64,000 nt of DNA, taken from an uncultured Bacteroidales bacterium (GTDB taxonomy: Bacteria; Bacteroidota; Bacteroidia; Bacteroidales; CAIXZF01). Location: assembly GCA_903923925.1 (NCBI GenBank), contig CAIXZF010000035.1:310001-374000 (forward strand), written 5' to 3'. The notes under the pieces were generated by a model. The model did not search any database. It saw only the letters and a program-made list of their open reading frames with translations, and had not been told where the DNA came from. The translations under genes and the position numbers were made by a program. Positions 23,325 to 31,651 of this stretch are shown here, one piece after another; position 1 is the stretch's first letter; each line of letters starts with the position of its first letter.

Positions 23325-25946
23325 ATGAAGAACAGGCCTCTGTTACTACTATTACTACTATTCATATTTCCTTTCAGTCTTTTTAGTCAGATAAGCATTG
23401 GTGATGAATTACAGGGAATAGATTATGCGAATCCCAAAGATTATAAGATTGGGGGAATTACCTTTAGTGGTATTCAGTACATAGATAATAATATTCTGCT
23501 AACTCTTACAAATCTAAAGGTTGGTGATAATATTAAAGTTCCCGGAGAAGGGATTACTGATGCGGTTAAAAAGCTTTGGGATCAGGGATTATTTGAAAAT
23601 ATTGCAATTTCGGTTTCTAAAGTTCAGGGTGACAATATTTTCCTTAATATTCATCTGACAGAAAGACCCAGATTGTCAAAATTTACATTCACGGGTGTGA
23701 GAAAAGGGGAAATTGAGAACCTTAGAGATGAACTTAAGTTAATGGCTGGCGATGTTATTACTGACAATGTAATAATCAGGGCACAAAATAAAATAAAAGC
23801 ATATTTTGTAAAAAAAGGCTTTTTAAACACTGCCGTTGACATAACTCAGAAAAGAGATACAACCCGCGATAACAATATTATCTTGTTTATTAGTATTAAG
23901 AAGAATGGGAAAGTCCGCATTGCAACAATAAATATTAATGGGAACTCCAAATTAACTGATCTGAAAATCAGGAATACAATGAAGGAAACGAAGGAAAAGG
24001 GTATATTTAAACCTTTTGAAATTCTTGACTCATTGATTTTAATAACAGCTAAACAGGCATTAAAAGTACCATACCAGCAATTACTTGATAGTTACGTTAG
24101 AATTCTCACTGAGAACACAAAAATTAGAATTTTTAAGTCTTCTAAGTTTATCGAAGAAGATTATTTAGCAGATAAACTTAAAATTATTGAGCGGTACAAT
24201 GAAATGGGTTATAGGGATGCTCAGATTGTTTCTGACAGTATTCAGAAAAACAAAAACAATACAATAACAGTAAATATTTCATTGGCGGAAGGGAAGAAGT
24301 ATTATTTCAGGAATATAGTCTGGGTAGGAAACACGAAATATCCGAATAAAACACTGGACGCAATTCTCAAAGTCAAAAAAGGAGACATCTATAATCAAAA
24401 AATGCTTGATGCGAATCTCTCTTTTAATCCTGCCGGACTTGATATTAGTTCGCTTTACCTTGATGATGGATACTTGTTTTTTAATGTTGAGCCTGTTGAG
24501 ACAAGAGTTGAAAATGATTCTATAGATCTTGAAATAAGAATCCGTGAGGGTAAACAAGCTCGTATCAACAAAGTCCTTGTGAGAGGCAATACAAAAACAA
24601 ATGATCATGTAATTATACGAGAGATACGAACCAGACCAGGGCAATTATTCAGCAGGTCGGATATTATCAGAACCACAAGAGAACTCGCTCAGCTCAAATA
24701 TTTTGATCAGGAGAAAATACAACCTGTTCCAAAACCCAATCCTGCCGATGGTACTGTTGATATTGAATACAATGTTGAAGAGACCTCATCTGACCAGATT
24801 GAATTAAGCGGAGGTTGGGGATATGGAAGAGTTGTTGGGACTCTGGGAGTTTCATTTAATAATTTTTCACTAAGGCATATTTTCGACAAGAAATCATGGG
24901 GTCCTATTCCTTCCGGTGATGGACAAAAGTTGTCAATTCGATTACAATCCTATGGTACAGGATACGTTAGCTACAATGTCTCTTTCACAGAACCATGGCT
25001 AGGGGGCAAGAAACCGAATTCTTTCAGCGTTTCTTATTTTCACAGCCTGTATTCAAATGGGTTAAAAAAGAGTGATACAGCACGGTCTTCCTTTGTTATT
25101 AATGGAGTTGTTATCGGCTTGGGGAAAAGACTTCAATGGCCGGATGACTATTTTAGCATTTATCATAATATTTCCTTGCAACGCTATGATTTACAAAAAT
25201 ATACACAGATATTTTCTTTTTCCACAGGCTATTCTAATAACTTTTCTTACGGTATAAGTATTTCAAGGAATTCAGTTGATGCTCCGATTTTTCCAAGACA
25301 AGGATCAGAAGTCTCGTTATCATTGCAAATAACGCCACCATATTCATTGTTTAGTGATAAAAACTATAAAACAATGACTGACAGAGAGAAGTATAAAATG
25401 ATAGAATACCATAAATGGAAGTTCTATGCAGCATATAATACTAAACTATTCGATAATTTTGTGTTAAATTCAAGAGTCAAATATGGATTTTTAGGAATGT
25501 ATAACAGCGATATTGGGGTTACTCCTTTTGAAAGATTTTATATTGGTGGTGATGGCCTTTCAGGATACAACAACCTCGATGGTCGCGAATTGGTTGGCTT
25601 ACGTGGATATGCAAATGAATCAGTTACGCCGGGATATTATACCAGCTCTTCCAAAGGAGGCACTATTTACTCTAAATATACATTGGAATTAAGATACCCG
25701 ATTTCTCTAAACCCCAATTCTACCATATACGCTATGACTTTTCTCGAGGCAGGTAACGCATGGACAAAGTTTAAGGAATTTAGTCCGTTCGACATGAAGA
25801 GGTCGGTTGGGTTGGGTGTTAGAGTATTTCTGCCAATGTTTGGTGTGCTGGGTCTCGATTGGGGGTATGGTTTAGATAAAATTAAAGGAGCTCCGTCAGC
25901 AAGTGGAGGACAGTTTCATTTTTCAATTAACCAATCAATCGATTAA
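23325..25946 (+). CDS. bamA: Outer-membrane protein assembly factor BamA
   Basis: The central Omp85 insertase that folds beta-barrels into the outer membrane. 873 residues: signal peptide (MKNRPLLLLLLLFIFPFSLF), then a series of POTRA modules to about residue 445 (for example ITFSGIQYIDNNILLTLTNL, KFTFTGVRKGEIENLRDEL, NKVLVRGNTKTNDHVIIREI with TRPGQLFSRSDIIRTTRELA), then the 16-strand barrel with the lid-loop motif ELVGLRGYAN and a Bacteroidota-type end QFHFSINQSID. The ATG at 23325 precedes the signal directly; an in-frame upstream ATG at 23298 overlaps uppS. The end of the gene runs up to 55 bases before skp copy 1. Confidence 0.96.
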   Translation: MKNRPLLLLLLLFIFPFSLFSQISIGDELQGIDYANPKDYKIGGITFSGIQYIDNNILLTLTNLKVGDNIKVPGEGITDAVKKLWDQGLFENIAISVSKVQGDNIFLNIHLTERPRLSKFTFTGVRKGEIENLRDELKLMAGDVITDNVIIRAQNKIKAYFVKKGFLNTAVDITQKRDTTRDNNIILFISIKKNGKVRIATININGNSKLTDLKIRNTMKETKEKGIFKPFEILDSLILITAKQALKVPYQQLLDSYVRILTENTKIRIFKSSKFIEEDYLADKLKIIERYNEMGYRDAQIVSDSIQKNKNNTITVNISLAEGKKYYFRNIVWVGNTKYPNKTLDAILKVKKGDIYNQKMLDANLSFNPAGLDISSLYLDDGYLFFNVEPVETRVENDSIDLEIRIREGKQARINKVLVRGNTKTNDHVIIREIRTRPGQLFSRSDIIRTTRELAQLKYFDQEKIQPVPKPNPADGTVDIEYNVEETSSDQIELSGGWGYGRVVGTLGVSFNNFSLRHIFDKKSWGPIPSGDGQKLSIRLQSYGTGYVSYNVSFTEPWLGGKKPNSFSVSYFHSLYSNGLKKSDTARSSFVINGVVIGLGKRLQWPDDYFSIYHNISLQRYDLQKYTQIFSFSTGYSNNFSYGISISRNSVDAPIFPRQGSEVSLSLQITPPYSLFSDKNYKTMTDREKYKMIEYHKWKFYAAYNTKLFDNFVLNSRVKYGFLGMYNSDIGVTPFERFYIGGDGLSGYNNLDGRELVGLRGYANESVTPGYYTSSSKGGTIYSKYTLELRYPISLNPNSTIYAMTFLEAGNAWTKFKEFSPFDMKRSVGLGVRVFLPMFGVLGLDWGYGLDKIKGAPSASGGQFHFSINQSID

Positions 25947-25988
25947 TTTGGCAGGTTTTTTGTTAAGCAATAATTACAATTCAAAAAC

Positions 25989-25993
25989 GGAGG
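25989..25993 (+). promoter_or_regulatory. Consensus Shine-Dalgarno sequence of the first Skp gene
   Basis: GGAGG, 8 bases before the ATG at 26002. This is a full SD match, rare in Bacteroidota, where most of the genes of this window have none. It fixes the start at 26002 and rules out an upstream in-frame start at 25903 inside bamA. Confidence 0.7.
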
Positions 25994-26001
25994 ATAACAC
26001 T

Positions 26002-26529
26002 ATGAAACGTATTGCACTGACATCTTTGCTTGTCATGTTTTTTATGAGCTTCGGCTTCGCGCAGAAATATGCTTATGTAGATACTGATTATATTCTTGAA
26101 AGAATCCAGGAATATAAAAATGCACAGGAACAACTCAACGATATCTCTGTTGAATGGCAAAAAGAAATTGAAGCAAAATTTAATGAAATAGATCAGTTGT
26201 ATAAGAAATTTCAGGCTGAATCTGTCCTTCTTCCCGATGATATGAAAAAACAAAAGGAAGATGAAATTATGAAAAAAGAAAAAGAAGCCAAGGACCTTCA
26301 AAAAAAACGATTTGGTAAAGATGGTGACCTGTTTAAAAAACGGCAGGAACTTGTAAAACCGATTCAGGATAAAGTTTACAATGCAATTGAGGAAGTTGCA
26401 ACAAAGAAAAGCTATTCATTCGTTTTCGATAAGGCAGCTAATGTATCTATTCTTTATGCAGACCCCAAACTTGACATTAGTGATGAAATTCTTACTAAGG
26501 TGGGCGGTTTGACCAAAGAAACCAAATAG
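26002..26529 (+). CDS. Periplasmic OmpH/Skp-family chaperone, copy 1
   Basis: 175 residues; signal peptide MKRIALTSLLVMFFMSFGFA before QKYAYVDTDYILERI. The mature protein has the Skp plan: a first strand with D-T-D-Y-I, two long charged helices (KKQKEDEIMKKEKEAKDLQK) forming a coiled coil, and a closing strand SYSFVFDKAANVSILYADP. Skp trimers hold unfolded outer-membrane proteins in the periplasm for BamA, which matches its place right after bamA. The consensus SD suggests strong expression. Confidence 0.92.
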   Translation: MKRIALTSLLVMFFMSFGFAQKYAYVDTDYILERIQEYKNAQEQLNDISVEWQKEIEAKFNEIDQLYKKFQAESVLLPDDMKKQKEDEIMKKEKEAKDLQKKRFGKDGDLFKKRQELVKPIQDKVYNAIEEVATKKSYSFVFDKAANVSILYADPKLDISDEILTKVGGLTKETK

Positions 26530-26574
26530 AATTTTTGACAACTTTTGGTACTTTTAATAAAGATTTAATTTTAT

Positions 26575-26582
26575 TACTTTTG
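26575..26582 (+). promoter_or_regulatory. -7 promoter element for the second Skp gene (TACTTTTG)
   Basis: TACTTTTG fits TAnnTTTG and lies 26 bases before the ATG at 26609. The nearest TTTG (26544-26547) is 27 bases upstream, longer than usual. Confidence 0.4.
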
Positions 26583-26608
26583 CAATCTTAAAACAATTAT
26601 ATCTATTT

Positions 26609-27130
26609 ATGAAAAAATTAACCTCAGTATTTCTCCTGATTTTTATCGTTGTAGCAAGTTTTAATGTTTCGGCACAGAAAGCTGTCAAAATTGGACATAT
26701 CGATTTTGCTGGTTTATACCAACTTATGCCAGGCATGGATTCAGCTCAGAAAAAGTATCAGGAATATGGTAAAACACTAAAGCAACAAATGGATGCAATG
26801 CAGAATGAATATGAAACAAAAGTAGCTGATTATCAGGCTAATTCTGCAACAATGTCAGATCTTATTAAAAAGACCAGAGAAAAAGAAATTGTTGACCTTC
26901 AACAAAGGATCCAGACATTTCAACAATCTGCTCAAGAAGATCTTTCAAAGAAAGAACAAGAGTTAACAAATCCAATTATTGAAAAAGCAAAAAAAGCTGT
27001 TCAGGAAGTAGCTAAAGAAGGCGGGTTCTCCTATGTTCTTAATAGCTCTGAGGGACTTGGTAATCTATTGTACTTTGAAGGTGGCGAGGATATCCTTGTT
27101 CTGGTTAAAAAGAAATTAGGGTTGAAATAG
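26609..27130 (+). CDS. Periplasmic OmpH/Skp-family chaperone, copy 2
   Basis: 173 residues; signal peptide (FLLIFIVVASFNVSAQ) before KAVKIGHIDFAGLYQLMPGM. Long Gln- and Lys-rich coiled coil (TREKEIVDLQQRIQTFQQSA) and a last strand GFSYVLNSSEG followed by NLLYFEGGEDI. The duplicate differs from copy 1 over most of its length, so the pair is not a recent copy. Two tandem ompH genes after bamA are a known Bacteroidota arrangement. The terminator at 27155 closes the whole unit. Confidence 0.92.
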   Translation: MKKLTSVFLLIFIVVASFNVSAQKAVKIGHIDFAGLYQLMPGMDSAQKKYQEYGKTLKQQMDAMQNEYETKVADYQANSATMSDLIKKTREKEIVDLQQRIQTFQQSAQEDLSKKEQELTNPIIEKAKKAVQEVAKEGGFSYVLNSSEGLGNLLYFEGGEDILVLVKKKLGLK

Positions 27131-27154
27131 TAAAGTTTAAGGTACTTTCTGGTT

Positions 27155-27195
27155 ATGAGAGGCTGTCAGATTCTGGTAGCCTCTCATTTTATTTT
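27155..27195 (+). terminator. Rho-independent terminator closing the bamA-skp unit
   Basis: ATGAGAGGCT (27155-27164), 13-base loop, AGCCTCTCAT (27178-27187): a perfect 10-base stem followed by TTTATTTT. It stands between the last Skp gene and the convergent mqnE and could serve both. Confidence 0.85.
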
Positions 27196-27204
27196 AATTA
27201 GGGT

Positions 27205-28308
27205 CTAGCTTATTTCATTATAAGCCCCATCCCTTTCATAAGGGATTTTACCTGCCTGGGTAATTAATTCACACATTTCACTCTCATTCATAGAAGGATT
27301 CTGATCCTCTGCACCTGCCAGACTGTAAATCTTAGTTGAATCATTAATAGTTCCATCCAAATCGTCTACACCGAATGAAAGTGATAATTGTGCAATGTTT
27401 CTCCCAAGTGCAGGCCAATATGATTTGATATGGGTAAAGTTGTCAAGAAAAATCCTTGATATTGCAAAGTTCTTTAAATCCTCAATTATTGTTGTCTCTT
27501 TAAGATAACTGAATTCATTATTCTGATTTTTAAATTTCAAAGGTATAAAGGCATTAAAACCACCAGTTTTGTCCTGGAGTGCTCTTAACCTGTTCATATG
27601 ATCAACTCTGTGCTCATATGTTTCAAGATGTCCGTATAACATTGTTGCATTACTTGAAAGACCAATATTATGGGCAATTTCGTGTATCAGAAGCCAGTTA
27701 GAGGAACTAGTTTTATCGTCACAGATTTGCTTACGTATTTCTTCATCGAAGATTTCAGCTCCTCCACCTGGAATTGCATCTAAACCACAGCCTTTAAGAA
27801 ACGTAAGACCTTCAATATAGCTTAATCCCGCCTTCTTGATCATGTAATCGATTTCAATAGCAGAAAAAGCTTTAACATGAATGTCTGGCCGTATCTCTTT
27901 AATCTTTTTTAATAACTCGCCATAATAATTTAGATCTCTGCCAGGGTGGACTCCACCTGTGATATGCAATTCCCTGATATTTAACTCAAGAGAACTTACC
28001 TGTTTAAGCATTTCATCATGATCAGATTCCCATGCATTCCCTGTTTGGCGGGCACTATATGAGCAGAACCTGCAATGATGGATGCAAATATTAGTAGGTT
28101 CAATGTGAGAATTACGTATATAACAAACCCTTGTTCCGTTCTTTGCACGACAAATTGCATCTGCCAGCATCCCCAGGAAAGAAAGATTTGCTTCCTCAAA
28201 TAAAAGAACTGCCTCCTCCACACTAATTCTCTTGCCTTCTAAAGATTTTACACCTATCTCTTTAATTGTGGAGGTAATATTTAATAAATTGATAATATTT
28301 TTGGTCAT
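27205..28308 (-). CDS. mqnE: Aminodeoxyfutalosine synthase (radical SAM, MqnE)
   Basis: Radical SAM enzyme of the futalosine menaquinone pathway, adding a SAM-derived adenosyl group to the enolpyruvyl benzoate made by MqnA. The cluster motif is CIHHCRFC (Cys-x3-Cys-x2-Cys) at about residue 78, followed by SYSARQTGNAWE. ELHITGGVHPGRDLNYYGEL, PGGGAEIFDE and ATMLYGHLETYEHRVDHM then LQDKTGGFNAFIPLKF separate it from MqnC, which ends differently in this region. 367 residues, normal. It lies 18 bases after the stop of the secreted M43 protease on the same strand, so may be cotranscribed. mqnB and mqnD are 7 kb away on the other strand; mqnA and mqnC are outside the window. Confidence 0.93.
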   Translation of the reverse strand: MTKNIINLLNITSTIKEIGVKSLEGKRISVEEAVLLFEEANLSFLGMLADAICRAKNGTRVCYIRNSHIEPTNICIHHCRFCSYSARQTGNAWESDHDEMLKQVSSLELNIRELHITGGVHPGRDLNYYGELLKKIKEIRPDIHVKAFSAIEIDYMIKKAGLSYIEGLTFLKGCGLDAIPGGGAEIFDEEIRKQICDDKTSSSNWLLIHEIAHNIGLSSNATMLYGHLETYEHRVDHMNRLRALQDKTGGFNAFIPLKFKNQNNEFSYLKETTIIEDLKNFAISRIFLDNFTHIKSYWPALGRNIAQLSLSFGVDDLDGTINDSTKIYSLAGAEDQNPSMNESEMCELITQAGKIPYERDGAYNEIS

Positions 28309-28326
28309 TCTAAAGTAATATGGAAA

Positions 28327-29589
28327 TTAAAGCTTTATAAGCTTAAATGATCTGTCGGTATTTTTATAGGTTATTTTTAAAAAGTAAGTGCCATTCTGAA
28401 TCCCGGATAAGTCAATTTGAAAGGACTGGTCTGGATAATTATTAATAGTTCTTGTATAAACCAAACAGCCTAATGGATTCATTATCTGAAAACTAACGCT
28501 ACCTTTTAAATCTTCAAGTCCATCAACAAAAAACTGATTATTAATTGGATTTGGATGTATTCTTAGGGATGAGAGCTTTTTTTGTTCTGGAATACCAATT
28601 ACTTCATTACATCCTTTACTTGTTAAAAGATCAGAGCGGTAAAGGTTAATAGCTGCAAGCATTTTTTCGCGTTGCCCAATAGTATAGAGGTTAAAACAGC
28701 CATCATATACATAATCCATATAGTTCATAAACATCTCACCGGTATTGTTGCAACTGGTTGTGTGAGGATGAGTAGGGCAGTAGTAATTTGCATCTTTGGC
28801 ATTTGGAGTATCGTCAACATAGTCAGATCCATCACAAGAACCGAAATCATCACCCCAGATATGGTAAAGGTCGAGCCAATGGCCAATTTCATGCGTAGCG
28901 GTTCTTCCCAGGTTATAATGAGGATGAATCACATTAACGAAACCAAAAACTTGATAATCAACAACAACACCATCAGTTGAATCGGTTCCTCCCGGATATT
29001 GTGCATATCCAAGATAATTTCCTGAGATATCACATACCCAGATATTGAGATAATGCCTGCAATCCCATGGACTGTCACCCCCGGTTAAACTACTTTTTAT
29101 TGTATTATCCAGACCAAATTCAGTCTTGTCAGTAAAAGTTCGAATTATTCCATTGGTGATTTCATCATTGGGTGTTCTCACTGCAAGGCAGAATTCAATT
29201 CCACAGTCTGCTGCCACAGATTTAAACATTTGAGGAGTATTTATTGTATCCCCATTTCTCCTGCGAAAATCCTGATTGAGAGACCAAATCTGAGCATAAA
29301 CCTGTTCATCAGGTATATTCTGCTCTGGAGTATTGTATACAATATGGACAACAACCGGTATTCTGATTACTTCTTTTGGATCTCTTAGTTTTGAGCCGTG
29401 TACTTTTATATATTCTTGTTCAGAGAACTTCATTGCTTCAATACGTTTTGCAAGAGTTGGATCCTGTTTATTTAGCATTTTTAAATAAGGAATCATTCCG
29501 CAATGCTCATCAGTATTTTCGGCTTTTTGTGCAAAAACCTGTATTGAAATGAATAATAAAATAAGTACCGAAAAGCTGTATTTTCTCAT
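28327..29589 (-). CDS. Secreted M43-family zinc metalloprotease with T9SS sorting domain
   Basis: 420 residues; signal peptide MRKYSFSVLILLFISIQVFA. The zinc site is HEIGHWLDLYH (about residue 230; the extended HExxHxxGxxH plan of metzincins with Trp at the usual Gly), followed by the cysteine-bearing Ca-binding loop and the Met-turn in FMNYMDYVYDGC. This is the pappalysin/ulilysin type (MEROPS M43). The last ~75 residues are a type A sorting domain (IHPNPINNQFFV ... IMNPLGCLVYTRTI ... NGTYFLKITYKNTDRSFKLI). It is the first neighbour of two other secreted proteases of different catalytic type on the same strand. Confidence 0.92.
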   Translation of the reverse strand: MRKYSFSVLILLFISIQVFAQKAENTDEHCGMIPYLKMLNKQDPTLAKRIEAMKFSEQEYIKVHGSKLRDPKEVIRIPVVVHIVYNTPEQNIPDEQVYAQIWSLNQDFRRRNGDTINTPQMFKSVAADCGIEFCLAVRTPNDEITNGIIRTFTDKTEFGLDNTIKSSLTGGDSPWDCRHYLNIWVCDISGNYLGYAQYPGGTDSTDGVVVDYQVFGFVNVIHPHYNLGRTATHEIGHWLDLYHIWGDDFGSCDGSDYVDDTPNAKDANYYCPTHPHTTSCNNTGEMFMNYMDYVYDGCFNLYTIGQREKMLAAINLYRSDLLTSKGCNEVIGIPEQKKLSSLRIHPNPINNQFFVDGLEDLKGSVSFQIMNPLGCLVYTRTINNYPDQSFQIDLSGIQNGTYFLKITYKNTDRSFKLIKL

Positions 29590-29635
29590 AGTATGAATTT
29601 GTCTTTATTTTTAACACCTTGCAAATCATTTTGTT

Positions 29636-31552
29636 TTACCCTTTCTTTTTCATCAGGATAATTTTCTTGCTGAGTTTGAGTGTGTCTGAGGAGAATTTTA
29701 AATAATATAATCCAGGTATGTTATCATAAATATTAACCCTGTAATGATGGTCTTTGTCGATTTCAATTATACTGTATTTCACTATTTGCCCAAAAGTATT
29801 ATAAACAACTATTGAGAATGCTCCAGTACTTTTCTCTCCAAGATCAATATTTACAAAATCTGTAAAAGGATTTGGATAAATGTTTGGTATTACTGTAATG
29901 AACCTTTTACGTTCAATTGTATCGCTTGTACTATTATTCTTAGCAATTAAGGAGACTGAAAATACTCCTGGTTTTTCGTATAGGATACTTTCAGGAGTTT
30001 TTAAAGTCGAGGAATTTGGAGTCCCTCCGTTAAAGTTCCAATTCCAGCCTACAGGATCACCTGTACTTAAATCTGTATAATTAATTGAATTACCAACAAT
30101 TATTGTATCCTGATCGCAGGTAAAGTTTGCCGATACAAATGTTAAATTTGTATTCAAACCAGCTAATGTCCATACACCCGAATTGTCTGGATCAAGCCAA
30201 TGTTTCAAACTGTTGGTTGAGTCGGAGCCATTTGGTTGCCATGAATAGTTTATCTTTCCATAGAGATCGCCCTCATTTAGTGCAGCGCAACTTGAGCCAC
30301 CACCACTTAACTGACCAATAATTAATCCTTGTTCATTAAATAATGGCGAGCCTGACGATCCGCCTTCCGTTACGCCATGCCCATTCTGGGTTGCTGACCA
30401 TTTAACACCCCAATGTGTATTTGGTATAGAACTCCAGGTAGTAGAATATGCTGATGATGTATATGTTGATATTTTTTTAATATCTCCCTGCGGATGATGA
30501 ATCCCAACACCAGATAATGAAGGTAAATCTGTTCTGGACCAGCCATTGAAATAAGGATTAAAGGTTAAAGGCACCTGGTATAATAGTTTTACAAGATAAA
30601 AATCTGAAGCAGTTACCGTTCCTCCGCCACCAGTTGCTGCTTTTTTTCTAGCACCTGTAAGACTTTTAAAGTTTGGCTCCAAAATCGGATCCTGACAATC
30701 ATCAGATTCATAATTAAAATAGAATATCCATTGACTTAGATCTGTTGGTGTTGCTGCTATACCACAATGATCTGCAGTGAGAATATATGGTGTATAATCC
30801 TGACGGACATTGTTAAGCAAAGATCCTGTACACCAGTAACTTGATGGACCAATTTTTACCTGAATTCTAAGGACACCTCTTATTTCTGATTGCCAATTAT
30901 TACCTTCGTTACAATTAACGTTTACCTCACAGGGGCCGGAGCTGCCAAACCCCCTTTTATTTTTTGAAGGAGCACTAATACCTCTGTAGGCATATGCTAC
31001 TTCTGAAACTGATATATGTGAATGACCAATGGCTGTAGCGGGCTCAAAGTATTCGAGAATTAAGCTTTCACCAGGAATTAATTCAGTCGCAAACGATCCG
31101 TTTTCCTGATTATTTTTGCTGGTAAATGCTCCAATAAAGTAACTTCTGTCTTCTGGATATATGAATAGTCTGCCTCCTTCCGGTAATGAAAAGAAATTGA
31201 AATAACAGCTTAAAGCTAATGCACCTTTACAACTGACTTTCATTCGCCATATTCTGTTTCCCTTTTCAATAACTTCCCAGGTTCCGCTATTTTCAAGGTT
31301 TAAGTCGACAGGAATATTGCTGGCAAAGCGAAAAGGAGATCCGTTTTTATCATTTACGGAATCTTCGGAAAGCAATTCCTTAAGTAAAGGTTTTGGTAGA
31401 TTAACAGATTGATATTCTGTACCTAAACTTAAATTGGTAAACGAGAAAGGAGTTCCTTTCTCCGATATTTGAGCAAAAAGCAGAAACGGAATTAACACAA
31501 AAGTGATATTCCCCAATAGTGTGATAATCCTTGTTTTGGTTGTCCTGGTCAC
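29636..31552 (-). CDS. Secreted trypsin-like serine protease (lysyl-endopeptidase type) with PKD and T9SS domains
   Basis: 638 residues with a signal peptide. Catalytic triad readable: His in YILTADHCG (~261), Asp in ASDFYLVKL (~316) and Ser in EGGSSGSPLF (~399), with CTGSLLNN and QLSGGGSSC disulfide cysteines around them. This resembles the Achromobacter lysyl-endopeptidase branch of family S1, but specificity for Lys cannot be proved by eye. A PKD-like domain follows (TGDPVGWNWNFNGGTPNSST), then a type A sorting domain (IYPNPFTDFVNI ... YNTFGQIVKYSII ... SKKIILMKKKG). The first ~200 residues are a beta-rich pro-region. -7 element at 31572. Confidence 0.9.
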   Translation of the reverse strand: MTRTTKTRIITLLGNITFVLIPFLLFAQISEKGTPFSFTNLSLGTEYQSVNLPKPLLKELLSEDSVNDKNGSPFRFASNIPVDLNLENSGTWEVIEKGNRIWRMKVSCKGALALSCYFNFFSLPEGGRLFIYPEDRSYFIGAFTSKNNQENGSFATELIPGESLILEYFEPATAIGHSHISVSEVAYAYRGISAPSKNKRGFGSSGPCEVNVNCNEGNNWQSEIRGVLRIQVKIGPSSYWCTGSLLNNVRQDYTPYILTADHCGIAATPTDLSQWIFYFNYESDDCQDPILEPNFKSLTGARKKAATGGGGTVTASDFYLVKLLYQVPLTFNPYFNGWSRTDLPSLSGVGIHHPQGDIKKISTYTSSAYSTTWSSIPNTHWGVKWSATQNGHGVTEGGSSGSPLFNEQGLIIGQLSGGGSSCAALNEGDLYGKINYSWQPNGSDSTNSLKHWLDPDNSGVWTLAGLNTNLTFVSANFTCDQDTIIVGNSINYTDLSTGDPVGWNWNFNGGTPNSSTLKTPESILYEKPGVFSVSLIAKNNSTSDTIERKRFITVIPNIYPNPFTDFVNIDLGEKSTGAFSIVVYNTFGQIVKYSIIEIDKDHHYRVNIYDNIPGLYYLKFSSDTLKLSKKIILMKKKG

Positions 31553-31571
31553 AATTTTTTGTATAAGGACA

Positions 31572-31579
31572 CAAAGGTA
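31572..31579 (-). promoter_or_regulatory. -7 promoter element for the serine protease (TACCTTTG)
   Basis: On the minus strand TACCTTTG lies 19 bases before the ATG at 31552. No TTG at the normal -33 distance, but the leader region is otherwise clean. Confidence 0.45.
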
Positions 31580-31610
31580 ACAATACGTCAGAATTTAGAC
31601 CGTACGTGGT

Positions 31611-31651
31611 GTTGAAAACTAATAATATTGAAATCCGATTATTAGTTCAAC
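31611..31651 (-). repeat. Inverted repeat across the stop codon of the C10 protease
   Basis: GTTGAA(AA)CTAATAAT, 11 bases, ATTATTAGTTCAAC: a 14-base stem with a two-base bulge. The TAA stop of the C10 protease (31642-31644) lies inside the stem. There is no clear U-run after it, so it is either a weak terminator or an RNA 3'-end stabiliser. Confidence 0.45.

Noticed and set aside
25981-26301. Minus-strand open frame of 106 codons opposite the first Skp gene
   Set aside because: Phe-rich composition is the complement of the Lys-rich coiled coil; no function or conserved pattern.
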